Positions 42,961 to 51,879 of a stretch of 64,000 nt of DNA are shown here, piece by piece. The notes beneath the pieces were generated by a model. It worked only from the letters and a program-made list of their open reading frames with translations. It ran no database searches and was not told the DNA's origin. Location of the stretch: contig NZ_CP163512.1 in the NCBI RefSeq assembly GCF_041075285.1, forward strand, positions 3,720,001 through 3,784,000, in the 5' to 3' direction. This DNA is from Providencia rettgeri (lineage in GTDB: Bacteria; Pseudomonadota; Gammaproteobacteria; Enterobacterales; Enterobacteriaceae). Every line of letters begins with the position of its first letter. The stretch's first letter is position 1. The position numbers and the translations under genes were made by a program.

Positions 42961-43576
42961 TATGATCTCATTTATACCTCGTTACATTTCGCTATATACC
43001 AGCAATAAACTAACTAAAAATAATTAATTTTCAAAAAAACAAAATATAATATATCAGACATACACCTGATAATACTTAAATTGGCGTGATTAATTATGGT
43101 GGTTTTTTATACTCTATAGTTGTATTAAAGGTATAAGAAAGCAAAAAGCACAGCTTATTGAAAGAGAAATTGATTTTTCTGAAGTTTATTTCGCGCTTTG
43201 AGATAAATCGACTTATGAAGAAGTGATGTTGCGTTAGCGCTAAGAGCGGCGAACCGTAAAGGGCCGCTTTACTGGCTCAGATCTTGAAAAAAATCATCGA
43301 CTGGCGTGTATCAGCTGTCCTTTGTTAATTGATAAGAAAAACCAAGAATAAAGTGTTAAAGGCAACCCATTCATGGTGAATTTCCATCTTTCAATCATTC
43401 AAGACCGATCTGAGTGTTATGTCCGAACGCAATGCAATGAACTACTACATAAAGAAGCTATTTGGCGTATAATCATTATGTTGATTGTTTGTGCTATTTC
43501 ATAATTATTAATATTAACCATGTTATTGGCCCCAGCAGTGTAATGGGATTTTTCGGCAAAATTGGTCAGGTGGGAT
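42961..43576. other. Gene-poor gap with degenerate coding remnant
   Basis: No intact gene. From about 43141 to 43480 the forward frame gives coding-like text broken by stops (QKAQLIEREIDFSEVYFAL, stop, DKSTYEEVMLR, stops, VKGRFTGSDLEKIIDWRVSA, stop), and base composition rises locally near 43230-43310. It looks like the remains of a gene or mobile element that I cannot name. The end of the gap holds the RpiR promoter. Confidence 0.4.
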
Positions 43577-44317
43577 ATGTTGGAATTTTTAAAAAATTAC
43601 GATAATTTAACGATCAGTGAAAAGAAAGTATTAAAATACCTGAACGATAACATTGCTGATATTCCATACTTAAATATCAATGAGTTAGTGGAAAAAACGT
43701 ATGTTTCAAAAACGGTTATTATTAACTTATCGCAAAAATTAGGCTTTAGTGGCTTTAAAGAGCTAAAATTTCAAATCAATAATTATATTTTATCCAAGAA
43801 CAAAACCGAAAAACTCACTCCAGCTTCCTACAAAAAACAACTAGAGAAAAATATTAATAAAAGCTTTACGCTGATTAATGAAGACCAAATCAATGATTGT
43901 GCAAATATCCTACATAAATCGCGCAATATTTTTATCGTCGCAAGAGGAACTAGCAAAGCGGTGGGTTACTACCTTGAGCATTTACTCTTCGCACTTGGTC
44001 TGCACTGCTTTTTTATTAATGATTACAACTTGTCTGATTCTTTCACTCGGTTAGTCAACAAAGATGACACGGTGATATTTATTTCACTTTCCGGTGGAAC
44101 AAAAAAAATTATTGAAACAGCTAAAATTGTCCAATTAAAAGGGGCAAATATTATTAGTATGACGGCGTTTAATACGAATGAATTAACCAGTTACACTGAT
44201 AACACGCTGTTTTGCTTTGCAGATAATTATGATACTAAAAGGGATGATACTAAGTCTCGCATCGGTTTTTTTATCTTAGTTGATCTACTTATCAATGAGT
44301 TAGAAAACTTACTTTAA
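43577..44317 (+). CDS. RpiR-family transcriptional regulator
   Basis: 246 residues from the ATG at 43577 with AGGTGGG just upstream. The N-terminal HTH_6 domain reads LTISEKKVLKYLNDNI and INELVEKTYVSKTVIINLSQ, then KLGFSGFKELKFQIN; the C-terminal SIS sugar-phosphate-binding domain has SRNIFIVARGTSKAVGYYLE and DTVIFISLSGGTKKIIETAK. It should sense a phosphosugar produced by the adjacent PTS and control the two genes that follow on the same strand. Confidence 0.92.
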   Translation: MLEFLKNYDNLTISEKKVLKYLNDNIADIPYLNINELVEKTYVSKTVIINLSQKLGFSGFKELKFQINNYILSKNKTEKLTPASYKKQLEKNINKSFTLINEDQINDCANILHKSRNIFIVARGTSKAVGYYLEHLLFALGLHCFFINDYNLSDSFTRLVNKDDTVIFISLSGGTKKIIETAKIVQLKGANIISMTAFNTNELTSYTDNTLFCFADNYDTKRDDTKSRIGFFILVDLLINELENLL

Positions 44318-44394
44318 GCAATTCTCTTAATCTATCCATCGTATATCACCGCCTGTTTTTGTTAATATTTGTTAATAACTCAGTTGCAAAATGA

Positions 44395-44419
44395 CTTAGG
44401 TCATAATTTATGACCTAAG
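44395..44419. promoter_or_regulatory. Perfect 25-bp palindrome upstream of the PTS gene
   Basis: CTTAGGTCATA, ATT, TATGACCTAAG: 11-bp perfect arms, 92 bp before the PTS start. RpiR proteins bind such palindromes, so it is a candidate operator; followed by AATTTTT, it could also terminate the regulator transcript. Confidence 0.55.
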
Positions 44420-44510
44420 ATAATTTTTAAAACCGAGACATCATTTCTTTTATAAAACCCCCAAGCTAGTATGCCTTTAATTCTAATAATAGAAGTCATA
44501 AGGAAAAAGT

Positions 44511-46067
44511 ATGGCCAGAAGAAAGTTTGGTGAATCTATCCAACGCTTTGGGAGAACATTACTCCTTCCGATTGGTGTGCTTGCACCTATCGGTATGATA
44601 TTGGGTATCAGCGGTGCGCTAGTGCAAACGTATATGATTGCACGCTTTCCTTTCCTCGGAAATGAAACGGTTAACGCACTATTAGTTAGCATTCGTTCTA
44701 TTGCAGGGGTGATTTTCGATAATATCCCATTGCTGTTTGCGATGGGGGTGGCTTATGGGATGAGTCAAAGAGATAAAGGGATTGCTGTCTTTGCCTCGGT
44801 AGTGGGTTATTTATCCTTGATTATCACCATGAATATTTGGTTGGTACTCACAGGAAAACTCGCTGATCCGGCGATTATGAGCCAAGTGGGGCAGATCAAA
44901 GTTCTTGGAATACAAACTCTGAATATCAGTGCAGCAGGGGGGATCATCACGGGTTTAATCGCCTCGTGGGCGACTGATAAATTCTACAACCTTGAGCTTC
45001 CTACCGCATTTGCCTTCTTCTCAGGAAAAAAATCGGTGTCCATAATCATGATTGGTTTAATGATCATGGTCGGTGCATTACTACCGTTTATCTGGGAAGT
45101 TTTAGTTCAAGGTTTGATGAAGCTATCGGCGGTGTTCTTGAGCCCTGTTGGACCATTCTTTACTGCCGGTGGTGAGCGATTATTCATTCCATTCGGGTTG
45201 CACCACGTTTGGAACGTATTATTTCGATTCACAGAAGCAGGTGGTACCTATGTTATTGATGGACAAACCTTTGTAGGGGTTGTACCTGCATTAACTGAAG
45301 TGTTATTCAAACAAGGCCCTAATAGCGAATATTGGGCGATGATGCCAAGTTTGACTCGCTTTATGGCTCAGCAACAAATGCTGGTTACGCTGTTCTTGTT
45401 CCCTGCAATTGCACTGGCAATTTATAGAACATCGAAGAAAGAAAACCGTGCAGAAGTGAAATCCATGCTGGTAACGATGGTGCTTACCGCCATGTTGGGT
45501 AACGTGACAGAGCCGCTGGAGTTTACCTTCGTATTTATTGCGCCGCTGCTGTATTTAATTTACGCCATTATTGTGGGTATCGGTGCGGTATTATTGTCTT
45601 TCGCTGGCGTTGCTATCGGCTATATTCGAGGAACCGTATTCGACTTCACGATATTCGGATTGTTATATGAGCACACTAACTGGATATTCTTAGTCATTAT
45701 TGGTAGCTGCTTAGCCGTCGTCACTTACTTTATTTTCTACTGGGCGATTATTAAATTTGATATCAAAACACCGGGTCGTGAAGAATCTAGCAATCTGAAA
45801 AATACCTTAATTAAAGAAAAACGTTATGGGGAAGTTGCAGAAATTTTAATCCAAGCGTTAGGTGGCAAACAAAATATTCGTAACGTAGATAACTGTATTA
45901 CTCGTATGCGTATTGATGTTGGCGAAGTGAATCAAATTGATAAAGATTTAATGTTGGAATCAGGATGTACCGCATTCTTCTTTCCATCGGCAAACCATGT
46001 CCATGTCGTCTATGGACCGAAGGTTGAATTCGTTCGCAATGCTGTTGATGAAGCAATGAAGAAATAA
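44511..46067 (+). CDS. PTS sugar transporter EIICB, glucose/maltose/N-acetylglucosamine family
   Basis: 518 residues. The membrane EIIC domain (about residues 1-420) starts with FGRTLLLPIGVLAPIGMILG and carries the family motifs ERLFIPFGLHHVWN, GNVTEPLEFTFVFIAPLLY and a late FTIFGLLYEHTNW. The C-terminal EIIB domain (about 437-518) has the phosphorylated Cys in NVDNCITRMRIDV. No EIIA domain is present, so phosphate would come from a separate EIIA such as Crr. AAGGAAAAAG precedes the ATG. The sugar is not deducible, and the lyase downstream points to an unusual conjugate. Confidence 0.92.
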   Translation: MARRKFGESIQRFGRTLLLPIGVLAPIGMILGISGALVQTYMIARFPFLGNETVNALLVSIRSIAGVIFDNIPLLFAMGVAYGMSQRDKGIAVFASVVGYLSLIITMNIWLVLTGKLADPAIMSQVGQIKVLGIQTLNISAAGGIITGLIASWATDKFYNLELPTAFAFFSGKKSVSIIMIGLMIMVGALLPFIWEVLVQGLMKLSAVFLSPVGPFFTAGGERLFIPFGLHHVWNVLFRFTEAGGTYVIDGQTFVGVVPALTEVLFKQGPNSEYWAMMPSLTRFMAQQQMLVTLFLFPAIALAIYRTSKKENRAEVKSMLVTMVLTAMLGNVTEPLEFTFVFIAPLLYLIYAIIVGIGAVLLSFAGVAIGYIRGTVFDFTIFGLLYEHTNWIFLVIIGSCLAVVTYFIFYWAIIKFDIKTPGREESSNLKNTLIKEKRYGEVAEILIQALGGKQNIRNVDNCITRMRIDVGEVNQIDKDLMLESGCTAFFFPSANHVHVVYGPKVEFVRNAVDEAMKK

Positions 46068-46081
46068 AGAAGGGACACGAA

Positions 46082-47452
46082 ATGAGAGCATTATACGATT
46101 CTAAAAGTAAAACAATTGATGACCGAGGTATTAAAGCGCTTTTATCTGATGAAGCGAAATACTCCACTTGGTTAATGTTTGAATCTATGTTAGCTCAAGC
46201 ACAAGCGGAACAAGGGTTTATTCCTCAATCCGCAGCTGATGAAATTAAAGAAAAGGCCGTTATTGAAAATATTGATTTCGAAGAAATGAGCCGTATTTAT
46301 CAAAAAATCGGTCATGGATTCGTGCCTTTTCTAAAAGTATTAGTTAATGCATGTTCAGAAGAGAGTGGCAAATATATCCATTATGGTATTACCACGCAGA
46401 ATATACAGCAGAGTTCTCAACTGTATATGATGAAAACGGTGCACAACAAATTTATGTTGTTGCTCGGCGAAATCATTGAAAACTTATCGGGATTAGCAGA
46501 AAAAACCAAACATATGGTAATGCCGGGTCGCACACATGGTCGTCATGCGATCCCGATTACTTACGGTTACAAAGTGTCTGTGTGGATCAGTGATTTTATT
46601 GATTGCTATCAGCGCATGAGAGAGTGTGAAAAACGCGTATTTACCATCATGATGGGCGGCGCGGTTGGTGCGTTTAACTCTATGCCCGGTATTGGTTTAC
46701 AAGTACAAAAGAGAGTCGCTGAACTGACGGGTATGCATGCGATGGAAGTCCCATCAAGAAACCTCAGTACCCATAAATTGGAGTACATGGCGAACTTGGC
46801 GCTGATGGCAAATATCTGCCATAAAATTGGTGAAGAAGTTTATAGCACTACACTGGAAGAAATTGCTGAGGTGTCTGAAGGGTTTACTAAAGGGACGGTG
46901 GGGAGTAGTACTATGCCACACAAAATTAACCCAAAATTAGCGAAAGGTATTATTGCTAATTCACAGAAGCTGTATTCTCTGCCAAGTGTAGGTATGTACT
47001 CTGCTGTACGTCCTTATGAAGGTGACAGTAGTTCTTATATGTTATTCGATGGCTTAATTGAAGAAGCGTTAGAGTTAACGACAGAAATTCTATTAAGAAC
47101 CGAAGAGCTTTCAAGGACTATCGTTCCCCATGAAGATAGAATGCTTCATAACGTATTGAGAAACAAAGGGTTAGATAATACTGAATATGTCATGATGAAA
47201 ATGGCAGAAAAGCTAGGAAAAGATAAAGCCCACGAACTGTTATACGAAGAAGCGATTAAAACGGCGGCAGATGGGGAGGATTTCTATACCAACTTAACCA
47301 AAAACAGTGTGATTTCAGCCGCTTTTAGTGATGATGAAATTAAAGCCATGCTTGATCCACGTTCTTATATTGGTTTATCGGTTGAGATAGCAGAAAAAGA
47401 AGCGAAACGAGGCTTAATTATTTCGCAAGAAATTAAGCAACATTATCAGTAA
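46082..47452 (+). CDS. Aspartase/fumarase (ASL) superfamily lyase linked to a PTS
   Basis: 456 residues with the superfamily's three regions: GKYIHYGITTQNIQQSSQL, MPGRTHGRHAIPITYGYKV and the signature GTVGSSTMPHKINPKLAKGI with the Ser-Ser mobile loop. Its N-terminus (LLSDEAKYSTWLMFESMLAQ) is of the PurB/PcaB type. It follows the PTS gene by 14 bp with a GAAGGGACACGA binding site. The cluster suggests that it removes fumarate or a similar acid from a phosphorylated imported conjugate. It is distinct from the lyase at 10768 (KIGSTTMPHKRNP there). Confidence 0.85.
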   Translation: MRALYDSKSKTIDDRGIKALLSDEAKYSTWLMFESMLAQAQAEQGFIPQSAADEIKEKAVIENIDFEEMSRIYQKIGHGFVPFLKVLVNACSEESGKYIHYGITTQNIQQSSQLYMMKTVHNKFMLLLGEIIENLSGLAEKTKHMVMPGRTHGRHAIPITYGYKVSVWISDFIDCYQRMRECEKRVFTIMMGGAVGAFNSMPGIGLQVQKRVAELTGMHAMEVPSRNLSTHKLEYMANLALMANICHKIGEEVYSTTLEEIAEVSEGFTKGTVGSSTMPHKINPKLAKGIIANSQKLYSLPSVGMYSAVRPYEGDSSSYMLFDGLIEEALELTTEILLRTEELSRTIVPHEDRMLHNVLRNKGLDNTEYVMMKMAEKLGKDKAHELLYEEAIKTAADGEDFYTNLTKNSVISAAFSDDEIKAMLDPRSYIGLSVEIAEKEAKRGLIISQEIKQHYQ

Positions 47453-47519
47453 CGACTGTCAAAGATAACTCTAAACCTATCCAACCTGCCGCCATACATT
47501 TTATGTTTGTCAGCACTCT

Positions 47520-47548
47520 GAGCTACCTAAATCGGTAGCTCTTTTTTT
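47520..47548 (+). terminator. Terminator of the PTS-lyase operon
   Basis: GAGCTACC (47520-47527) pairs with GGTAGCTC (47534-47541) and is followed by seven T: a strong intrinsic terminator 68 bp past the lyase stop. Confidence 0.92.
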
Positions 47549-47700
47549 GATAAAAAATAATAGGTTATAACTCACTATATTTTTTTAGGTTGTATTAATT
47601 GATACGTTTTTCATTTGGCATTTTTTTGTTTATACATAGGTAAAACGCTTCAAAATAAGCGTTCTATTTTTACTCTCGTGAATAAAGGTGAGAATTATTT

Positions 47701-48039
47701 ATGTCTAAACAATATCGTTTTACTGCCAAAACAGTTGATTTCCTATTACCCAATGTTGCAAATCCAGTTAAAGATCAGAGTGTTATATATATATACGCTA
47801 CCGGTTCATTTGAGAATGAAGAAGAGGTCAAAAAGGTACGGTTTATTCTCGATGATTTGGCCGTGAACTCAGTACCATTTACAGCGTTACTCGCATTTGT
47901 TTTTGGTTCAAAAGGGGCGGATGCAAAAACAGGGTTTACGCCACCAACTCAGCTGGTTTTTTCATGTACAGAGAATGAGCTGAATGAGGGGGTATTTGAT
48001 GTTGTATTTTTGAGTTTAGAATCGGAAGAACGATGGTAA
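47701..48039 (+). CDS. Hypothetical protein
   Basis: 112 residues, soluble and slightly acidic, with no signal peptide, membrane helix or recognised motif. The start is supported by AAAGGTGAGAA upstream, and a clear hairpin follows the stop. Codon use resembles its neighbours. It stands alone between two operons. A second frame overlapping it from 47615 is poorer and lacks a good start site. I cannot assign a function. Confidence 0.6.
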   Translation: MSKQYRFTAKTVDFLLPNVANPVKDQSVIYIYATGSFENEEEVKKVRFILDDLAVNSVPFTALLAFVFGSKGADAKTGFTPPTQLVFSCTENELNEGVFDVVFLSLESEERW

Positions 48040-48043
48040 GAAA

Positions 48044-48075
48044 ATTATCACTACGAAAGAGCTCGCAGTGATAAT
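48044..48075. terminator. Hairpin between the hypothetical and FUSC genes
   Basis: ATTATCACT (48044-48052) pairs with AGTGATAAT (48067-48075), followed by CTTTG; it serves the hypothetical gene and possibly the convergent FUSC gene. Confidence 0.65.
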
Positions 48076-48111
48076 CTTTGTCGAACACTGTTATTGATGT
48101 TGAGTACGTCT

Positions 48112-49917
48112 TTACTTAACCGTTTTTAAATGGTTTTCTAGTTGTAGAAGTTCCCGTTGCCTGGCTTCATTGCGCCGTAAAAACCGAAAAATCGCAGCAA
48201 CTTTTGTTGGTTCCAATCGGTTTTGTTGAATTCGCTTTTCAAGCACCTTAAGCGCTCTTTTTTTCGATACTTGATGGGTAAATTGTTTATGCAAAATAAA
48301 CAGGTTTAGCCAAATTCCATGTCGATTTGCAAAGAATTCCAGTGTTGGTTCATAAGGTAACTTATCCTTACGGGCGAGTAATAATCCACTAAATAGGCGA
48401 TGCATAAATTGTGTTGTAGACGGTTTATTGCCTTGCATTAATACACTAATACCTTGTTTAAACTGTTGTTCAGCAAGGTAAATCAATTGCTGATAACGTT
48501 TTTTAGGGCTGGTAGGAAAAATCCAAGCGAAAGCTGCCATTGCCACTAATGGCCCTGAAACAATAGCGATAGCATTTCCGATGCTTTGCCACAGAGGCAG
48601 GGCGTATGGGTAGCTGGGTTGGAGTAAGATCAATGAAACCATAATGTAATCGAAAGCAATCAAAATAAGCTTATTATGGGAAAAAACCACCACACCGCTA
48701 ATAATCACGGGAACAATAAGAAAGGTCATCTGCCATGATGAAGATGCTAACGGCCATAAAAACCAAGTACAAACTAATGCGGTAATCGCGCCAAAAAACT
48801 GTCCAGTGAAGATATTTTTCATAAATCTTGCCGGGTTATCTAATGAGGCAAATAAAGCGAGCATCACCGAAAGACCAAGGGTCAGATAGGCTAAAGATTG
48901 CCATTGCGTCCATAGCCATAAAAGGCCTATGGCTCCAATGGTGATAAACGAGCGAGTAAAGGCATGCCAAGCGGAAATTTTATCCTGATGAAGTTTTAGT
49001 TTATCAATTTTGTTCACTCGTTTGATTGATTTACCTTGAGTTGCATAATAAAGCGGGATCAATAACGTTTTGAGAGTGCCACTTGGACAAAGAGATAACA
49101 GGTGCTTCCATTGCCTTGTTGTTGGTTCCTGATCGGGAAAATAAAAGGGAGCAATCGCACTATATTTATCGATATGTAGTAGGATTTGGCTCTGTGAAAT
49201 TAATGTTTGGCGCGCTTTAGCAACCGCTTTGCGATGGTGATGCCAGCCGATTCGGTTGGCTTCTAGCAAATCTTCGTAGCTGGCCATTTTTTGCCAAAGC
49301 GCGTTGATATCCTGCTGATTGACATGATTTTTCCGTTCTAATGCCGCATGTAATATGGGGTAAAATTGATTATTAATCTGTTCTCTAAGTGCAATAACCG
49401 TTTCTTGTTCACGCTTTGGCGTAAACAAAAAATTGAACACTACCGCCGAAAACACCCCGACAAGGATTGTCCATAATCTATCCCAAGCCACCATAAATAA
49501 GTTATCAGTACTGTGGATACTGAGCATGCTGACCATGACCGCAGAGTAACCCGCCAAAAAGGTGCCATAGGCCACGAAGCCTTTTTGCAGTTGGCCTATG
49601 CCGCTACATGCCCCTAACCATATGGCTAACCCCACGATAAACAATAAAGGGTTGATGAGATGCAATTGAATTAATATCACACCCGCTAATACACCACTCA
49701 CCGTTCCGGCAAAACGCCACCAACTTTTTTCGAGTAAGTTTTCTCGCCAAGGTTGTGCGGATGCCCAAACGGTCATCGCGGCCCATTGTGGGTGAACTAA
49801 TGCTAAATATTGAGCAATAAAAAGAGCAGCGATAGAGGCACAAGCGGTTATAAAGGCAAAACGAAAGCGCGCTTTATTAAACCCTAAGCGGTACAGTAAC
49901 GTGTTTTTTTGTGGCAT
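48112..49917 (-). CDS. FUSC-family inner-membrane exporter (AaeB/YccS-like)
   Basis: 601 residues built as two membrane halves: a first block of helices (FAFITACASIAALFIAQYLAL, read in part as FITACASIAALFIAQYLAL, with HPQWAAMTVWASAQPWRENL), a central soluble part of about 150 residues, and a second block (FITIGAIGLLWLWTQWQSLA and onward), then a C-terminal cytoplasmic tail. This duplication is typical of FUSC proteins, which export aromatic acids or drugs with a membrane-fusion partner. No such partner lies nearby. It is divergent from a MarR gene with shared operators. Confidence 0.88.
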   Translation of the reverse strand: MPQKNTLLYRLGFNKARFRFAFITACASIAALFIAQYLALVHPQWAAMTVWASAQPWRENLLEKSWWRFAGTVSGVLAGVILIQLHLINPLLFIVGLAIWLGACSGIGQLQKGFVAYGTFLAGYSAVMVSMLSIHSTDNLFMVAWDRLWTILVGVFSAVVFNFLFTPKREQETVIALREQINNQFYPILHAALERKNHVNQQDINALWQKMASYEDLLEANRIGWHHHRKAVAKARQTLISQSQILLHIDKYSAIAPFYFPDQEPTTRQWKHLLSLCPSGTLKTLLIPLYYATQGKSIKRVNKIDKLKLHQDKISAWHAFTRSFITIGAIGLLWLWTQWQSLAYLTLGLSVMLALFASLDNPARFMKNIFTGQFFGAITALVCTWFLWPLASSSWQMTFLIVPVIISGVVVFSHNKLILIAFDYIMVSLILLQPSYPYALPLWQSIGNAIAIVSGPLVAMAAFAWIFPTSPKKRYQQLIYLAEQQFKQGISVLMQGNKPSTTQFMHRLFSGLLLARKDKLPYEPTLEFFANRHGIWLNLFILHKQFTHQVSKKRALKVLEKRIQQNRLEPTKVAAIFRFLRRNEARQRELLQLENHLKTVK

Positions 49918-49953
49918 AGAATATAGGTAACTTCGAGGTGTTCAATAAGTTAT

Positions 49954-49970
49954 TAGTTGATAAAATCAAT
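49954..49970. promoter_or_regulatory. MarR operator half of a pair, site 1
   Basis: TAGTTGATAAAATCAAT matches site 2 in 15 of its first 17 bases and lies 36 bp upstream of the FUSC start. Confidence 0.65.
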
Positions 49971-49996
49971 CAAATGTATTCTTATTATTGACTGTT

Positions 49997-50015
49997 TAGT
50001 TGATAAAATCAACTA
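49997..50015. promoter_or_regulatory. MarR operator, site 2
   Basis: TAGTTGATAAAATCAACTA, a perfect palindrome with 8-bp arms and an AAA centre, 10 bp before the MarR ATG and just after a TTGACT. MarR dimers bind such sites; binding would repress both genes. Confidence 0.75.
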
Positions 50016-50025
50016 ATGAGGTGTT

Positions 50026-50496
50026 ATGCGTACAGAACAAGCCCGAGTTTTTGGCGTAATTAGCCGGGCGGCTCACCATTATATGAGATGGATGGGGGAG
50101 CCTTATGGACTTAATGCGATTGAATGTTTGATGATTTTGCATATTCATCAATATGATGCTTCCACTTTAGAGCAAATCTCGACAGCGATGGTGGTAGATA
50201 AATCGGTCACCACGCGAGGTGTTGGGAAATTCCTTGAAAAGGGTTGGATAGAGAAAACCAATAGCCAAATAGACAAACGGGCTTACCACATATCACTAAC
50301 CTCACTTGGGCATACGATTGTCAGTGAATTGAATGATAAATTAGATAAATGGAATGATTACTTGGCCGCTGATTTATCTGAACAGCAAACTGAGCAATTG
50401 TTTCATTCACTTGAAAGTTTAGCGAAACGCGCACTAGAAAGTTCTATAAAAGATTATCCGTTCATATTTGGGGATAAAATAGATGAAAGTGAGTAG
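50026..50496 (+). CDS. MarR-family transcriptional regulator
   Basis: 156 residues with the winged helix of MarR proteins: NAIECLMILHIHQYDASTLE, IS-TAMVVDKSVTTRGVGKFL as the recognition helix, EKGWIEKTNSQIDKRAYHIS with the D-x-R wing, then a C-terminal dimerisation helix. It is divergent from the FUSC exporter gene and probably represses it until an aromatic or phenolic ligand binds. GAGGTG precedes the ATG. Confidence 0.9.
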   Translation: MRTEQARVFGVISRAAHHYMRWMGEPYGLNAIECLMILHIHQYDASTLEQISTAMVVDKSVTTRGVGKFLEKGWIEKTNSQIDKRAYHISLTSLGHTIVSELNDKLDKWNDYLAADLSEQQTEQLFHSLESLAKRALESSIKDYPFIFGDKIDESE

Positions 50497-50545
50497 ATTG
50501 CATATTAATGGTAATGATGTGGGCAGTACATGAACAAGTAACGTA

Positions 50546-50569
50546 TTTAGCGCCATTTTCGGCGCTAAA
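50546..50569 (+). terminator. Terminator of the MarR gene
   Basis: TTTAGCGCC pairs with GGCGCTAAA (9-bp stem, 6-nt loop), 50 bp past the MarR stop. Confidence 0.7.
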
Positions 50570-50668
50570 CATCAATTAAATTAATCTGTCATGATGTTGA
50601 TGATATTATTTTTATATAATTTATTAAAATTGTTAGTAACGACTCAATACGCTATTCAAGAATTAGAC

Positions 50669-51100
50669 TTATTGTAGGGAGGTAATAGGAATGGACATTT
50701 TTTCCGATAAATTCTTTGGAATTGAGATGAATTTGTGACTCATCATGACCAATTTATTCTCTTTTTCAACTCTCACGCTAACACCTAATGTTTGCGGGGT
50801 ATTGGCTATTGTATGTGGTAAATTTATTGCAAAAGAAACATGACGACTATTTTCTTTCGTTTGAAAATGGAAATTGTAATGATTATTAGCCATTGAATTT
50901 GGTGTATCCATTGAGCTAATTGATAAAGTGATGTCTGATTTTTCAGGAATATAAGTTTGTGAGTGAATTTCCCCCTGTAGTCTGTATTGATGACTATTTT
51001 GGATATGTTTAGAAAAATAACTACATCCGAATAATAAATTAACAGTTAATAATGTAAAAAAAGGCTTAAATAAATTTTTAAATATATTGAATAATAACAT
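50669..51100 (-). CDS. Small lipoprotein, candidate T3SS pilotin (YscW/YbaY-like)
   Basis: 143 residues from the ATG at 51100, with AAGAAGAACAG upstream; a longer frame starts inside the regulator gene. Residues 1-26 form a lipoprotein signal ending LLFGCS with Cys at about residue 26. The mature part (YRLQGEIHSQTYIPEKSDIT, then LSISSMDTPN and HVSFAINLP) resembles the beta-sandwich YbaY/YscW group, where YscW pilots the secretin to the outer membrane. Its place at the end of the T3SS locus supports that role; SPI-1 uses the unrelated InvH. Moderately sure. Confidence 0.6.
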   Translation of the reverse strand: MLLFNIFKNLFKPFFTLLTVNLLFGCSYFSKHIQNSHQYRLQGEIHSQTYIPEKSDITLSISSMDTPNSMANNHYNFHFQTKENSRHVSFAINLPHTIANTPQTLGVSVRVEKENKLVMMSHKFISIPKNLSEKMSIPITSLQ

Positions 51101-51129
51101 GACTGTTCTTCTTTTATAGCGAGTTATGA

Positions 51130-51555
51130 TTAAAATGAACGAATAAAAACTTTTTGAAAAAAGCATTTAATATAACAATACAGCTTCGGGCGTTGTTGAT
51201 ATCTTGACAATACAGGCATCTCTGATTTTTCACCAGTGTATAAAATGCCAATTCTTGGTAATGTCATTATTAAGTTTTCATCCAATTCAACTTTTTTAAA
51301 GGACTGACGAAGTTGCCTGACTAGCTTGTAATAGCTACTTTCCGTCACGATAGTGCCTCTTTTTTCCCAGATTTCATACATGATCTCCCGTTTATTGCTT
51401 GTTTTTATTAATAAAAGCTTTAATAAGCAAGATTCATTTTCTGTGAGGTTAATTGACTTCTTACCGCGCGATAACGTTCTTTTTAGTGGGTCGTAAACTA
51501 CCTGCTCTGATAATAGAACCATTGGTTCCATGTCATTATAGTCGATACTACTCAT
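51130..51555 (-). CDS. Winged-helix (OmpR/ToxR/HilA-type) regulator
   Basis: 141 residues from the ATG at 51555, which has GGGA seven bases upstream; ATGs at 51567 and 51585 are alternatives. A Trans_reg_C domain spans about residues 15-95: VVYDPLKRTLSRGKKSINLT with LTENESCLLKLLL, a recognition helix at TESSYYKLVRQLRQSF and the wing at IMTLPRIGILY. There is no receiver domain and no clear membrane helix, so it is like a HilA DNA-binding domain alone. It precedes the pilotin gene by 29 bp and may activate the T3SS. Confidence 0.78.
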   Translation of the reverse strand: MSSIDYNDMEPMVLLSEQVVYDPLKRTLSRGKKSINLTENESCLLKLLLIKTSNKREIMYEIWEKRGTIVTESSYYKLVRQLRQSFKKVELDENLIMTLPRIGILYTGEKSEMPVLSRYQQRPKLYCYIKCFFQKVFIRSF

Positions 51556-51879
51556 AAATTTTCCCATAAGTGATAAGTTAGTCATAAACTATATCTATCC
51601 TAACTTCCGACAATATATGCTTCAATATAAAAAAAAGATGCTACATCATAAAATAAAAAATTAAGTCGTTTTTTTATATTAAAGCCGTATTTAACAATGG
51701 GGTAAATTTAAAACAATTTTTGTTGATACATATATCAAAAATATATTTGTATTTTTTATTTTTCGATATAAATAGAAAGGCAAGATGGATTTTTATCAAT
51801 AAACTAAAAGAATTTTATTAATATTCGGCAGAAATAACTCCCACATTATCATATGATAAATGATGGGAGTGTTCTAAAC
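51556..51879. other. AT-rich gap between regulator and T3SS operon end
   Basis: 324 bp, over 75% A/T by eye, with no gene. It carries the promoter of the winged-helix gene on its left and the end of the sctD-L operon on its right. Confidence 0.4.
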
